From positions 37,238 to 101,237 of the forward strand of contig DKUB01000098.1 of the NCBI GenBank assembly GCA_002490465.1: a stretch of DNA of 64,000 bases, given 5' to 3'. The stretch comes from Lachnoclostridium sp. UBA7215. Lineage in GTDB: Bacteria > Bacillota > Clostridia > Lachnospirales > Lachnospiraceae. This document shows, one piece after another, positions 35,057-44,349 of this stretch. How positions within the stretch are numbered: position 1 is the stretch's first letter; every line of letters starts with the position of its first letter. The position numbers and the translations under genes are program-made. A model generated the notes under the pieces. The model saw nothing but the letters and a program-made list of their open reading frames with translations, searched no databases and had not been told where the DNA came from.

Positions 35057-36355
35057 CTATTCTTCCAGCGATGTCTCCGTCTCAAAAAACGCCTCGATGC
35101 ACTCACATGTTTTCTCTAAATCCTGCTCCGTAAGGGCCTCTGATACAAACATCGCCTCAAACTGCGACGGCGGAAGGTATATCCCGTGATCGAGCAAAAA
35201 ATGAAAATATCTGGCATAACTGTCCGTATCCGATGCAGCTGCATCCTCATATGTCCTTACCGGGTGCGGAGTAAAAAATACCGTTATCAGAGAGCCGACA
35301 CGGTTGACCTGTACCCGGCCTTTTCCCGCATCCTGTACTCTCCCCGCAATTTTTCCGGCCTTTTCATCCAGATTACGGTAAATTTCCGGGTTGTCCCGCA
35401 AGATCCGAAGCGTCTCAATTCCTGCAGTTGTCGCAATTGGATTTCCGGAGAGTGTGCCTGCCTGGTATACCGGTCCGACCGGCGATACCATATTCATAAT
35501 CTCCCTCCGGCCGCCATACACACCGATTGGAATGCCGCCGCCTACAACTTTTCCAAGCACAGTTATATCCGGTTCAATTCCATAGTAGCTTTGTGCGCCG
35601 CCAAGAGACAGACGGAACCCGGTTATTACCTCATCAAAAATCAAAAGGGCGCCATCTTTTTTTGTAATATCCCTCAAAAATTCCAAAAAGCCGGCTTCCG
35701 GCGGCACAACACCCATATTGGCAGCCACCGGCTCTACAATAACTGCTGCTATTTTCCCGGGATTCTCTTTAAATATATTCTCTACACCTGCCCTATCATT
35801 ATATTCTGCAATTTTCGTATCATTGGTATATCCTGTCGGCACCCCTGCACTATCGGGTACAGATGTAGTCATTGCCCCGGACCCCGCTTTCACCAGCAGT
35901 CCATCTGAATGACCATGGTAACATCCTCTGAATTTCACTATCATATCCCGTCCGGTAAATCCCCTGGCTGCACGGATTGCGCTCATTACAGCCTCTGTCC
36001 CGGAATTAACCAGGCGGCTCACTTCTATAGACGGGACCATTTCCGCTATTAATTCCGCCAACTGTACTTCCTGCTCTGTAGGCGCTCCAAAACAAAATCC
36101 CTTTTCGCACATACGCTGCAAAGCTTCCACTACCCTTGGAATGGAGTGACCCAGAATACCGGGACCGAATGCACATACATAATCAATATACTCATTGCCG
36201 TCCACATCATACAAACGGTCGCCTTCCGCCCTCTGCATAAACCGAGGCGTCCCCCCAACGGCACGAAAAGCCCGGACCGGGCTGTTCACCCCTCCGGGAA
36301 TACATTTTTGAGCTCTATCAAAAAGATAACCTGACTGTGAATTTCTATTTTCCAA
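35057..36355 (-). CDS. hemL: Glutamate-1-semialdehyde 2,1-aminomutase
   Basis: PLP enzyme that turns glutamate-1-semialdehyde into 5-aminolevulinate. The 432-aa protein has PGGVNSPVRAF, the substrate-gating GSGAMTTSVPDSAGVP, LLIFDEVITGFRLS with the PLP-contacting Asp, and the PLP Lys in TVLGKVVGGGIPIG. The start was set at a TTG at 36355 because AAGGGG lies at proper distance; a GTG eight codons earlier overlaps hemB and is a second option. It is third in the operon sirC-hemB-hemL-hemA-hemCcobAhemD. Confidence 0.95.
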   Translation of the reverse strand: MENRNSQSGYLFDRAQKCIPGGVNSPVRAFRAVGGTPRFMQRAEGDRLYDVDGNEYIDYVCAFGPGILGHSIPRVVEALQRMCEKGFCFGAPTEQEVQLAELIAEMVPSIEVSRLVNSGTEAVMSAIRAARGFTGRDMIVKFRGCYHGHSDGLLVKAGSGAMTTSVPDSAGVPTGYTNDTKIAEYNDRAGVENIFKENPGKIAAVIVEPVAANMGVVPPEAGFLEFLRDITKKDGALLIFDEVITGFRLSLGGAQSYYGIEPDITVLGKVVGGGIPIGVYGGRREIMNMVSPVGPVYQAGTLSGNPIATTAGIETLRILRDNPEIYRNLDEKAGKIAGRVQDAGKGRVQVNRVGSLITVFFTPHPVRTYEDAAASDTDSYARYFHFLLDHGIYLPPSQFEAMFVSEALTEQDLEKTCECIEAFFETETSLEE

Positions 36356-36369
36356 TTTTATACCCCTTT

Positions 36370-37326
36370 TTATAACCACTTTACAACATCCATTGCATGA
36401 TATGTTATAATCATCCGGGCACCTGCCCGCTTAAAACCCAGCATATTTTCCATTACAACTGTTTTTTCATCTATCCATCCCTTTTGCGCTGCTGCCTTTA
36501 CCATCGCATACTCTCCACTCACATTATAGACAGCAACCGGTATATTATAATTCGTTGTGATATCCCGGACAATGTCCAGATACGCCATTGCCGGTTTTGC
36601 TATAATCATATCCGCCCCTTCGCGGATATCCTGCTCTACTTCTCTCAGAGCCTCTCTGCCATTGGCCGGATCCATCTGATAGGTCTTTCTGTCACCAAAT
36701 CCCGGCGCCGACTGTGCAGCTTCCCGAAATGGCCCATAATATCCGGAAGCAAATTTGGCGCTGTAAGACATAATAGGAATATTGGTAAAACCAGCTTCGT
36801 CCAGTCCCTTACGAATCGCTCCGACACGCAAATCCATCATATCACTCGGAGCAATGATATCTGCCCCTGCGCCGGCATACACCAAAGAAGCCTTTACGAG
36901 TAAAGGAAGCGTCTCATCATTTAGGATTTGATTTCCCCGCACCAGCCCACAATGCCCATGCGAAGTATACTCACAAAGGCACACGTCCGCTATCACGAGC
37001 AAATCAGGATACTTCTCCTTTATTCTCCGGATTGCACGCGGCACAATCCCATCCTCGGCGTAAGCACCGCTCCCTATCTCATCTTTGTGTGCCGGAATCC
37101 CAAAAAGTAGAATAGCCGAAATCCCTGCTCCCACTGCACACCCGACCTCTTCTAACAGATAATCAATGGAATACTGGCAGATACCCGGCATTGATAAAAC
37201 AGGCTTTCTGATGTGTTCTCCCTCTGTGACAAACATCGGGTATATCAAATCCGATACACAGACAGTATTTTCCCTGACCATATTCCGCATCGCCTCACTG
37301 CTCCGAAGACGTCTTCCACGTTCCAC
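36370..37326 (-). CDS. hemB: Delta-aminolevulinic acid dehydratase (porphobilinogen synthase)
   Basis: Condenses two 5-aminolevulinates to porphobilinogen. The 318-aa protein shows the zinc site with three cysteines (DVCLCEYTSHGHCG), the two Schiff-base lysines in MSYSAKFASGYYGPFREA and MIIAKPAMAYLD, and the YNVSGEYAM motif. It is thus a zinc-type enzyme. GTG 37326, with GGGGG upstream, was chosen; an upstream ATG would add 21 unconserved residues overlapping the previous gene. It lies 19 nt after the precorrin-2 dehydrogenase gene. Confidence 0.96.
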   Translation of the reverse strand: MERGRRLRSSEAMRNMVRENTVCVSDLIYPMFVTEGEHIRKPVLSMPGICQYSIDYLLEEVGCAVGAGISAILLFGIPAHKDEIGSGAYAEDGIVPRAIRRIKEKYPDLLVIADVCLCEYTSHGHCGLVRGNQILNDETLPLLVKASLVYAGAGADIIAPSDMMDLRVGAIRKGLDEAGFTNIPIMSYSAKFASGYYGPFREAAQSAPGFGDRKTYQMDPANGREALREVEQDIREGADMIIAKPAMAYLDIVRDITTNYNIPVAVYNVSGEYAMVKAAAQKGWIDEKTVVMENMLGFKRAGARMIITYHAMDVVKWL

Positions 37327-37345
37327 TGTTTTTCCCCCGCTTTCC

Positions 37346-37915
37346 TTAAATCCTCTCGTCTGCCAGCAGCCGGGCAAGAAGCATTTCATATAATGCCCTG
37401 CGCTCCTCTTCCGGCAGCCCCATTGCTTTCACATCACTGCGTATGCTGCCCAGCACATCTGCCGCCGTCCCCAGACTCCCTGTCACAATATTCCTGTTCT
37501 TTTCTTTCATGTACTGGGTCACAACCGGACACTGCCCACTGCTGCTAAAGGCCGCCACCACTTCCCCCTCTTTCAAATAAGATGGAAAAATAAAGTCACA
37601 GTCCTCCGGCTGGTCTACGGCATTGACCAGTACTCCCTTCCTGCGGCAAAGCACACTTATTCTGTGGTTCATCTCCCTGTCATCCGTTGCTGCAACAACC
37701 AAAAAGGCTCTTTCAATATCCTGTTCCAAAAATTCTCTTTTTATCTTTTTAATATCCGGTATCTCCTGTAATTCGCTGCAAAGATTTGGAGCCGTCACCA
37801 CTACTCTGGCCCCAAAATCCCGCAGCACTAACACTTTCCGAAACGCTACTGCTCCCCCACCTGCTACAAGACAGAAACGGTCCTTAAGATTTAACATCAT
37901 TGGAAAACAGGCCAT
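37346..37915 (-). CDS. Precorrin-2 dehydrogenase / sirohydrochlorin ferrochelatase-like (SirC/Met8 N-terminal type)
   Basis: A 189-aa NAD-dependent enzyme that oxidises precorrin-2 to sirohydrochlorin and in some members inserts iron. The N-terminus has the Rossmann loop VAGGGAVAFRKVLVLRDFGA, then VVAATDDREMNHRISVLCRR and LVNAVDQPEDCDFIFPSYLKEGEVV, all typical of the CysG N-terminal domain. The catalytic Asp is in NAVDQPEDCDF. It begins with GGGGGG before ATG 37915, only 27 nt after the serpin stop, and heads the siroheme operon. No separate ferrochelatase is seen nearby. Confidence 0.93.
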   Translation of the reverse strand: MACFPMMLNLKDRFCLVAGGGAVAFRKVLVLRDFGARVVVTAPNLCSELQEIPDIKKIKREFLEQDIERAFLVVAATDDREMNHRISVLCRRKGVLVNAVDQPEDCDFIFPSYLKEGEVVAAFSSSGQCPVVTQYMKEKNRNIVTGSLGTAADVLGSIRSDVKAMGLPEEERRALYEMLLARLLADERI

Positions 37916-37942
37916 ATGCCCCCCTTTCTGCCCGCACAGTCA

Positions 37943-39469
37943 TTATCCGTTTACAGAATTAACAGCTCCAATAAATAGCGGCAGTCCGGACTCTGTATCT
38001 ATGATAACATACAAAAACGGTCTGTCAAGATACACCTGCTTTGGTTTATCCTCCGGCATTGCCGATGCCGCATCCATAATCACTGCTGTGACGGCAGCCG
38101 CTTTTGTTCCATTGCGGTCCAGTTCAATATGCGTCTTATGAAGTACATCTCCGACATACAGATTTCCGTCTTTCCACTGAGCCAGAGAGGATAAGTCCGC
38201 TTTCTCACCATCAAATACATCCAAAATACCCATAGCCTTCATAGAGGATACAAGACTTGTTTTATAATCATAGGAAAATTCCGGTATTTTTGTCATGACG
38301 TCATGATGGGCACGTGTTTGATAAAGCCGAATATAATCCTCTCCTGTCATTCCCTCCAGATACTCTTTTACCGTTGTACCCGGATTTGGAAGAATTCCCA
38401 TGAATGCATACTGATTTCCACTGTAATATTTCACGACTCCTGTTGCATGCTCATCCTCAACATAAAGTGACTCTTTGCTCTCTAACATTGTGACTGTTTC
38501 TTTTTTCCCTTCGATGTTAGTGAATGTCTGTCCGCTCTTTACCTGACTGTCCTCGTACTGCTTTTTCCATCTGCCCTCAAAAGACAGCGCATTAATCAAA
38601 TACATCATTGTGTCATCTGAAATAGAATCAATAATCGTTGGTATCATGTGTTCTGTATTTTTATCCACCCAGCGATTAATATCCTTCACAGTCTGATCAT
38701 TAAAATCCCTGACAAATAACGGTGCGCCATAAAAATCCTTCATCCTCTGCAAATAATTTTCATTTACTGTCAGCCTATCGTCCTTTCTCGCCCAGATGGA
38801 ATTGGCAAGGTGAATTTTCACGTCCTGGGAAGCCATAAGATACGCATTGTACTCGGACAATCTCTTATGAAACGTTTCTACATCCATATCTCCGCATAAA
38901 TTTTTGCAAAGCTGCGCCCGCGTCTCCCCGTTCGCGCCATCCAGAACAAGGGCAAGGGCATTCATAATGGATTCCGGCGAAATAAGGACATTTTCCCCGT
39001 CCTCAACTGCCTCTGCCATAGCGGATTTAGCCATATTGACAGAAAATTCTGCGTTTTGCTTTACAAACTCATCATCTATCGTATAAACTGGCGGATTAAC
39101 GGTAACATCCGGCTTCTTTGATGATACCGTTACGTTACACCACAGTACTTTTTTTACATATTTTTTTGAGCCCCTGCTTTTTGCATACCAGACTACTGCT
39201 TTTATTTTGCAGGTTCCCGCTTTTTTGGCGGTTACTTTTCCCTTCTTCCCCACTGTCGCAATTTTCTTTTTTGTACTGCTGAACTTACATTTTTTTATGT
39301 ACTTACCTTTTACTTTTAATACCTTTTTCTTTCCCTCTTTTAATGCAAGCTTTTTCTGCATTGACGGTACAACCCGTGCCGTCATGGCACTTGTCATCAC
39401 TGCACCTGTCTCTCCGCACATGCCTGTCATAAGTGAGATGGCAATAATTTTCGCTAACGTCCTCTTCAT
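37943..39469 (-). CDS. Secreted serpin (serine protease inhibitor) with N-terminal Ig-like (Big_2-like) domain
   Basis: A 508-aa exported protein. It has an N-terminal signal peptide (MKRTLAKIIAISLMTGM), then a Lys-rich Ig-like domain with KKIATVGKKGKVTAKKAGTCKIKAVV, then a full serpin from about residue 140: LISPESIMNALALVLDGANGETRAQL, LANSIWARKD, INRWVDKNTEHMI, LINALSFEGRWKKQ and LDRPFLYVIID. The hinge of the reactive loop is conserved as an inhibitory serpin (NGTKAAAVTAV, residues 453-463), so the scissile bond should lie near Ala468-Ser469-Ala470, suiting elastase-like proteases. Signal, Ig-like and serpin modules point to the cell surface. ATG 39469 has GGAGG upstream; the ferritin-like siroheme operon begins only 27 nt after its stop. 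Confidence 0.92.
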   Translation of the reverse strand: MKRTLAKIIAISLMTGMCGETGAVMTSAMTARVVPSMQKKLALKEGKKKVLKVKGKYIKKCKFSSTKKKIATVGKKGKVTAKKAGTCKIKAVVWYAKSRGSKKYVKKVLWCNVTVSSKKPDVTVNPPVYTIDDEFVKQNAEFSVNMAKSAMAEAVEDGENVLISPESIMNALALVLDGANGETRAQLCKNLCGDMDVETFHKRLSEYNAYLMASQDVKIHLANSIWARKDDRLTVNENYLQRMKDFYGAPLFVRDFNDQTVKDINRWVDKNTEHMIPTIIDSISDDTMMYLINALSFEGRWKKQYEDSQVKSGQTFTNIEGKKETVTMLESKESLYVEDEHATGVVKYYSGNQYAFMGILPNPGTTVKEYLEGMTGEDYIRLYQTRAHHDVMTKIPEFSYDYKTSLVSSMKAMGILDVFDGEKADLSSLAQWKDGNLYVGDVLHKTHIELDRNGTKAAAVTAVIMDAASAMPEDKPKQVYLDRPFLYVIIDTESGLPLFIGAVNSVNG

Positions 39470-39531
39470 ATAAAATCCTCCATTCCAAACTATCACAAAT
39501 TCTCCTGTGACACTCTTTTTTGATATATGTA

Positions 39532-40881
39532 TTAGACCCTTTTCTCGCTTAATGTGTTGCAGGAAATGATAATATAAAAAATAATGCAGAGCACCGCTGA
39601 TAAAAAGGAGCCAAGAGGAGCCGCCCAGCCCATAGGATAAAGCGTGGACGGAAAATACACAATAGCCAGATAGGCAACTGGAATGCGCAGCAACAGAATT
39701 GCCGCAATATTGTGGATAAAGGAAAGACCAGCCTTTCCAATGCCGCAAAAATAACCGCTGAAACAAAAATGGACGGCTGCAAATATACAGTCAAAAGAAT
39801 AGGCACGCAAATAGTCACAGCCTGCGGCAGCTACCGATCTGTCCCTGGTGAACATTCCTACCAGCATATGGGGAAAGAATTGACTGAACAGACAGCAGAA
39901 AATCCCCCATCCAACCGTAATCGCAAGACCATAATACAGGGAATGCCGGGCACGCTGTATTTTACCCGCTCCCATATTCTGTGCCGTAATGGCAGATATC
40001 GCAGCCAGAAAAGCAGAGGGTACAAGAAACAGAAAGGATATAATTTTTTCCACAATCCCCACGCCGGACGCATATACCAGTCCGCGGCTGTTTGCTATTG
40101 CGGTAATAACAAGAAATGCCACCTGAATCAATCCATCCTGCATGGCTATCGGAATACCAACCCTTAAAATACCGGAGAGACATTTTTTATCAACCCGGAT
40201 TGATTTGCGGGTGACCGGAAATCCCAGAGCTCTTTTTTTCAAAAACACTGCTGCCAGAATTACACTTGCCGCCTGTCCGCATACGGTCCCCAGCGCTGCT
40301 CCGGCTGCACCAAAATGACATGCGCCTATAAAGATAAAATCCAACAGAATATTAACCATACAGGCAGCACCGGCAAAGTACATGGGACGGCGGGAATCCC
40401 CTGCCCCGCGAAAGACAGCACTGATAACATTATAAGCCATAATAAATGGTATCCCGCCAAAACAAATGGAGAGATACACGACCGTATCCCCAACAGCTTC
40501 CGGTGGTGTCTGAAGCACTCCGGTAATCATACGGGCAGTAAGAAGCAGTATAACTGTCAGCACGACAGCAAAAACAGAAAATAGAACAGCGGCTGTGCCC
40601 ACTGTTTTTTCCGCCTCGCTCTCGTCCCCTGCCCCTACGGCCCGGCCAATCATTACCGTAGCCCCCATAGCCAGTCCAACAAGAATAACCGTAAGCATAT
40701 GGGTAACCTGGCTGCCCGCCGCTACAGCAGCCGTCACTTCCGGCCCGTTAAACAATCCAACAACAAACAAATCCGCCATACCATAAAAAGTCTGTAAAAA
40801 GCAGGACAAAAGATAGGGAAGGACAAAACGAAAAAGCACTCTCCCAACCGAACCTCTGGTCAGATTATCTGTCTCCTTCAT
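39532..40881 (-). CDS. MATE-family multidrug/antimicrobial efflux protein
   Basis: A 449-aa membrane protein with about 12 hydrophobic segments in two homologous halves, exporting organic cations or drugs in exchange for Na+ or H+. Family features include RFVLPYLLSCFLQTFYGMADLFVVG near the start, AAVAAGSQVTHMLTVILVGLAMGATVMIGR, VYLSICFGGIPFIMAYNVISAVFRGAGDSRRPMY, and in the second half VGIPIAMQDGLIQVAF and FCFSGYFCGIGKAG. It begins with AGAGGA before ATG 40881, 32 nt downstream of the leucine-rich protein gene. The substrate is unknown. Confidence 0.93.
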   Translation of the reverse strand: MKETDNLTRGSVGRVLFRFVLPYLLSCFLQTFYGMADLFVVGLFNGPEVTAAVAAGSQVTHMLTVILVGLAMGATVMIGRAVGAGDESEAEKTVGTAAVLFSVFAVVLTVILLLTARMITGVLQTPPEAVGDTVVYLSICFGGIPFIMAYNVISAVFRGAGDSRRPMYFAGAACMVNILLDFIFIGACHFGAAGAALGTVCGQAASVILAAVFLKKRALGFPVTRKSIRVDKKCLSGILRVGIPIAMQDGLIQVAFLVITAIANSRGLVYASGVGIVEKIISFLFLVPSAFLAAISAITAQNMGAGKIQRARHSLYYGLAITVGWGIFCCLFSQFFPHMLVGMFTRDRSVAAAGCDYLRAYSFDCIFAAVHFCFSGYFCGIGKAGLSFIHNIAAILLLRIPVAYLAIVYFPSTLYPMGWAAPLGSFLSAVLCIIFYIIISCNTLSEKRV

Positions 40882-40913
40882 TTTGTCCTCTCTTTCCGGC
40901 TATATCAAAATCC

Positions 40914-42077
40914 TTAATTATAGCTGACGATCTGTTTTTCTGCCAAAGCAGATGCCAGTTTTACTTTTACCTTCTTGTCCACCGACACGTAGTCCAGTTT
41001 ATTATAACGTTTTAAGTCAATGGACTTAAGCTTGTTCCCAAACAGAATGACTGACGTCAGTGTTTCCGGATTCAAACGGCTGTTGCTGAACTTGCTGAGA
41101 TTGGCATTGACCCATTTAAAGGTACTGATGATATTTTTTTTCGGAATAATAATACTCTTCGTCTTCTTCCCCTCACAGGCAACCCAGGTCAGTTTTTTAT
41201 TTTGGGATAAATCCAGCTTTTTCATTGCACAGTTATCAACATAAATATCTTCCAGAGCAGTATTTTGGGAAAAATCAATGCTCGGAATATTAACTGTAGT
41301 CAATGTCAGCTTCTTCAGCGCTTTCAATGGTACAATCGACATTTTCTTTATTTTTGTCTTTCCATTGCCCGTAATATGAAGCTGTTTTATCTTTTTATTT
41401 TTCTTCCCGAATAATACATTAGGCGACTGCAAATTATCCAAATACAATATTTTCAGATTTGGTGCCTTTCTGAAATCCAAGGTTTTCATTTTTGACGTAC
41501 TGTCCCAAAAACGCAGAGACCTCAGATTTTTATTATTGATCGTCAGTGTACGAAGGCCCTTTATACTCAAATCCGCCTTTTCCAGCCCGGAAAGCTTTGA
41601 CAAATCGATTTTTTCCAGCTTAGCACTGTGAAAGGAGAAAGACGTCAGCTCCTGAAGTCTATACACCTTACTGAAATTAGTAATAACCGACTCATAATGT
41701 TTTCCGGCTCCGCCATCACTCACAAGTCCACCACTGAGATTAATCTCAAGTTCCTTCAGGGACGTAAAATACTCAATCCCCTTAAAATCAAAGGTGAAAT
41801 CAGACTTTTGATAATTTGTCTCCTCTTCCGTATCATCCGGGTCTAAAAACTTACGAATCTTTAGACTTTCCACTTTTTCAAGTTCATCCGATGACAGTTT
41901 GCCATCCTGATTCTCATCAAAAGCAGCGGCTTTTTCTCTAAGCGCCACATCCGGAAAATTCTTCTCATTCACCTCTACTCCGGCAGCAGCTGCCATTACA
42001 GGCACCCCCATGCAAAAACTGGCCGCTGCTGCCGCGGTTATCAACAACATTTTTTTAAATATACAATTTGTATACAT
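40914..42077 (-). CDS. Secreted leucine-rich-repeat protein with EF-hand-like calcium loop
   Basis: A 387-aa exported protein. After a signal peptide (FKKMLLITAAAAASFCMGVPVMAAAA) comes a dockerin/EF-hand-like loop (DENQDGKLSSDELE). Irregular leucine-rich units follow (FTSLKELEINL, LSGLEKADLSI, APNLKILYLDNL, NTALEDIYVDNCAMKKLDLSQNKKLTWV), each about 20-25 residues. This layout is common in surface proteins of gut Clostridia that bind glycans or host factors, though no ligand can be inferred. ATG 42077 has better ribosome-site spacing than the ATG two codons before. It lies between the arabinanase gene and the MATE gene on the same strand. Confidence 0.82.
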   Translation of the reverse strand: MYTNCIFKKMLLITAAAAASFCMGVPVMAAAAGVEVNEKNFPDVALREKAAAFDENQDGKLSSDELEKVESLKIRKFLDPDDTEEETNYQKSDFTFDFKGIEYFTSLKELEINLSGGLVSDGGAGKHYESVITNFSKVYRLQELTSFSFHSAKLEKIDLSKLSGLEKADLSIKGLRTLTINNKNLRSLRFWDSTSKMKTLDFRKAPNLKILYLDNLQSPNVLFGKKNKKIKQLHITGNGKTKIKKMSIVPLKALKKLTLTTVNIPSIDFSQNTALEDIYVDNCAMKKLDLSQNKKLTWVACEGKKTKSIIIPKKNIISTFKWVNANLSKFSNSRLNPETLTSVILFGNKLKSIDLKRYNKLDYVSVDKKVKVKLASALAEKQIVSYN

Positions 42078-42150
42078 ATACATACCCCCCTTTTATATTT
42101 TACCTATATAACGAATCAGGAGGCAAAAAAGTTGCAAAAAATTCAAATTT

Positions 42151-44328
42151 TTATTTTTTTTCTTTCAGTTCTTTGACACCCCAGACCGTAACATTATCCC
42201 CGGCTGCCGTAAATGTCATCGTCATATCGTGTTCTTCCGTCTCATTGGCCTGCTTTAAGAATACACCTTTATAAACCTTATCTTCCCCAAGATTTAATGT
42301 CATACCTGATTTATCCGAGGTCCAGGTCCCCTGATACTCTCCTGTTACCGTACCATCCTCATTCAGTGTAATCTTGTCTGCTGCCTCCTGACGGAATTCT
42401 ATCGAATAATTTACAGTAGAGACGTGGTTTCCAACCGTTATCTCTCTATCTCCCTCAAACTTCTTTGCCCTATCACCTTTTCCGACAATACCAAGCTGTT
42501 TATCTCCGGAAACCTTATAAAAACTTGTAGGCTCGTGATAAATAAACTCATAGGTACCTGCCATGTCCTCTTTTGCATAACCCTCCGGCGAAATAGTTTC
42601 TCCGGTATATTCATAAGGCGCTGCAACAAGCCAGCCATCTTCATTTACAAACATCTGGTGAACACGGACCTGATGCATCTCAACCGTTCCCGTGTTCGAC
42701 TGGAATCTGGTGTGGTAAACAAGAAATATTTTCCCATCGTCATCCACAAAAGCAGAGTTATGTCCCTGAGCCACCTGTACTTTATCAAGACCATACATAT
42801 CATAACTGCCAAAAATCTTCAGGCCGTAATTCGTCAGTTTGACATCCTCGCTGCGGTCACGGATCGCAGATACCCCATTCTGATCCACATAAGGACCGCC
42901 GATATTCTCCGAACGGTAAATTCTCATCTGATAACCGCCCACTGCCTCTAACCCGGCATAAGATAAAAACAAATAATAATATTTTCCTGATTTCAAAATA
43001 TAAGGGGCCTCACCGGAGCAGTAATATCCACCCGCAATTTTTTTCCCCAAATAAGCGTCCGAAACATCCTTTTTCGTCTCATATTTCGTATTATAATCCC
43101 GAAGCCCCGTTGTCTTATCCAGTTTCAGCTGAAAAATACCTGCTGACCAGGAACCGTAAGTCATATACCAGTCCCCGTTTTCATCCTCCTGAATATTCGG
43201 GTCAATGGCATTGATGCAGCTCTCATCGGTTGAGGCGTAGCGCGTAAGATCCGCCCCTTCTCCCAATACTTTGTAGATATCGGTCTGTTTTTCATCCACA
43301 ACCTTATTCGGATTATTCATACCGGAATACACAACAACATCTTTATACTCATAAGGACCCTCCAGTTTATCGGCCGTCAAAAGGCAGATGGAAGAGACCC
43401 AGTTATCTCCATTGATGCTCATATACATGCACCACTTGTTGAGGTTTTCATTCCAAATCACATCCGGCGCCCACATCATGCCGTTCAGAGTCCCCGACGT
43501 CGTTGCTGTACCCGCCCATTCATACCATGGATGCTTGAACAATTTATCCTGATCCTCTGACAGATTGGAACCAATATACTCCCACTCCATCAGATTATCC
43601 GATTTGGCAAAAGCACGATGGGAACCAAAAATATAATACATACCGCTTTTAGGGTCTTTTACAATCGACGGGTCATGCACAGACACCCGGGAAACCATTT
43701 TTTGATGATCAATTGTATAATTCCCTGTTTCAGTTGTTACCGCCGCCTTTCCCTGATTGGGAACGCTGACAGCCAAAAGCGTCAGCACCATGAAAATAGA
43801 GAGTACCTTTTTCTTTTTTCCCCTCATAACAAGTAACAAAACAATAACAAATAAAATTACCACAGCGCCCACAACGCCGAGGATAACATACAGGGTAAAC
43901 GCGCCTTCAGACAGCGGAGCATCCGTATCTTCCGTAACCGTTGCCTTGAGCTCAAGAGTCTTTTTCTCCCCGGCTGCCAGTTTTTCAATATTTTCAAGAG
44001 TGCTTCCACTCTCCTTCTTGAAATTTCCCGGCAGGCTGTACTGTACTTTTACATCAGTAACCTCGTAGTCATTTGTGTTCTCCACTTCCATACTGAGCGT
44101 TGCCGTATCATTTTTACTATAGGAATCTTTGTCCGTTTTTAATGTGACACGGATGCCGCTCATTTCCCTGCTCCCGTTCTCGTCTTTTACATATGGTTTT
44201 AACCCTTCCTCCTGTTTCATAAGAGAGGCAGCCGCCACATCAAGACCGCTTCCAAACAGCAGGATAAATGCAAGAAATAAAACTGCCTGCCAGATATGTA
44301 AACCTGCTTTTCCCATTTTACTCCACAT
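42151..44328 (-). CDS. Glycoside hydrolase family 43 protein (arabinan-type) with unusual double N-terminal membrane region
   Basis: A 725-aa protein. It starts with a signal peptide (AVLFLAFILLFGSGLDVAAA), an Ig-like or CARDB-like domain (residues 50-130), then a strong membrane segment (144-168), RGKKKK, and a second hydrophobic stretch (VLSIFMVLTLLAVSV) that itself looks like a signal peptide. The five-bladed GH43 domain begins near residue 195 with catalytic residues Asp219 (VHDPSIV), Asp376 (AIDPNIQ) and Glu440 (CSGEAPY). A C-terminal beta domain (TWTSDKSGMTLNLGEDKVYKG) matches endo-arabinanase relatives. ATG 44328 has GGAGG upstream. It follows the GH51 gene by 21 nt; both probably degrade arabinan. 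Confidence 0.87.
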   Translation of the reverse strand: MWSKMGKAGLHIWQAVLFLAFILLFGSGLDVAAASLMKQEEGLKPYVKDENGSREMSGIRVTLKTDKDSYSKNDTATLSMEVENTNDYEVTDVKVQYSLPGNFKKESGSTLENIEKLAAGEKKTLELKATVTEDTDAPLSEGAFTLYVILGVVGAVVILFVIVLLLVMRGKKKKVLSIFMVLTLLAVSVPNQGKAAVTTETGNYTIDHQKMVSRVSVHDPSIVKDPKSGMYYIFGSHRAFAKSDNLMEWEYIGSNLSEDQDKLFKHPWYEWAGTATTSGTLNGMMWAPDVIWNENLNKWCMYMSINGDNWVSSICLLTADKLEGPYEYKDVVVYSGMNNPNKVVDEKQTDIYKVLGEGADLTRYASTDESCINAIDPNIQEDENGDWYMTYGSWSAGIFQLKLDKTTGLRDYNTKYETKKDVSDAYLGKKIAGGYYCSGEAPYILKSGKYYYLFLSYAGLEAVGGYQMRIYRSENIGGPYVDQNGVSAIRDRSEDVKLTNYGLKIFGSYDMYGLDKVQVAQGHNSAFVDDDGKIFLVYHTRFQSNTGTVEMHQVRVHQMFVNEDGWLVAAPYEYTGETISPEGYAKEDMAGTYEFIYHEPTSFYKVSGDKQLGIVGKGDRAKKFEGDREITVGNHVSTVNYSIEFRQEAADKITLNEDGTVTGEYQGTWTSDKSGMTLNLGEDKVYKGVFLKQANETEEHDMTMTFTAAGDNVTVWGVKELKEKK

Positions 44329-44349
44329 ACAAAATACCTCCATCCTTTT

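Noticed and set aside
35186..35908. Plus-strand frame of 240 codons opposite hemL
   Set aside because: It is fully inside conserved hemL coding sequence.
37916..39531. Cobalamin or other riboswitch ahead of the siroheme operon
   Set aside because: Only 27 nt separate the serpin and first siroheme gene, and no riboswitch-like box was seen upstream of the serpin.
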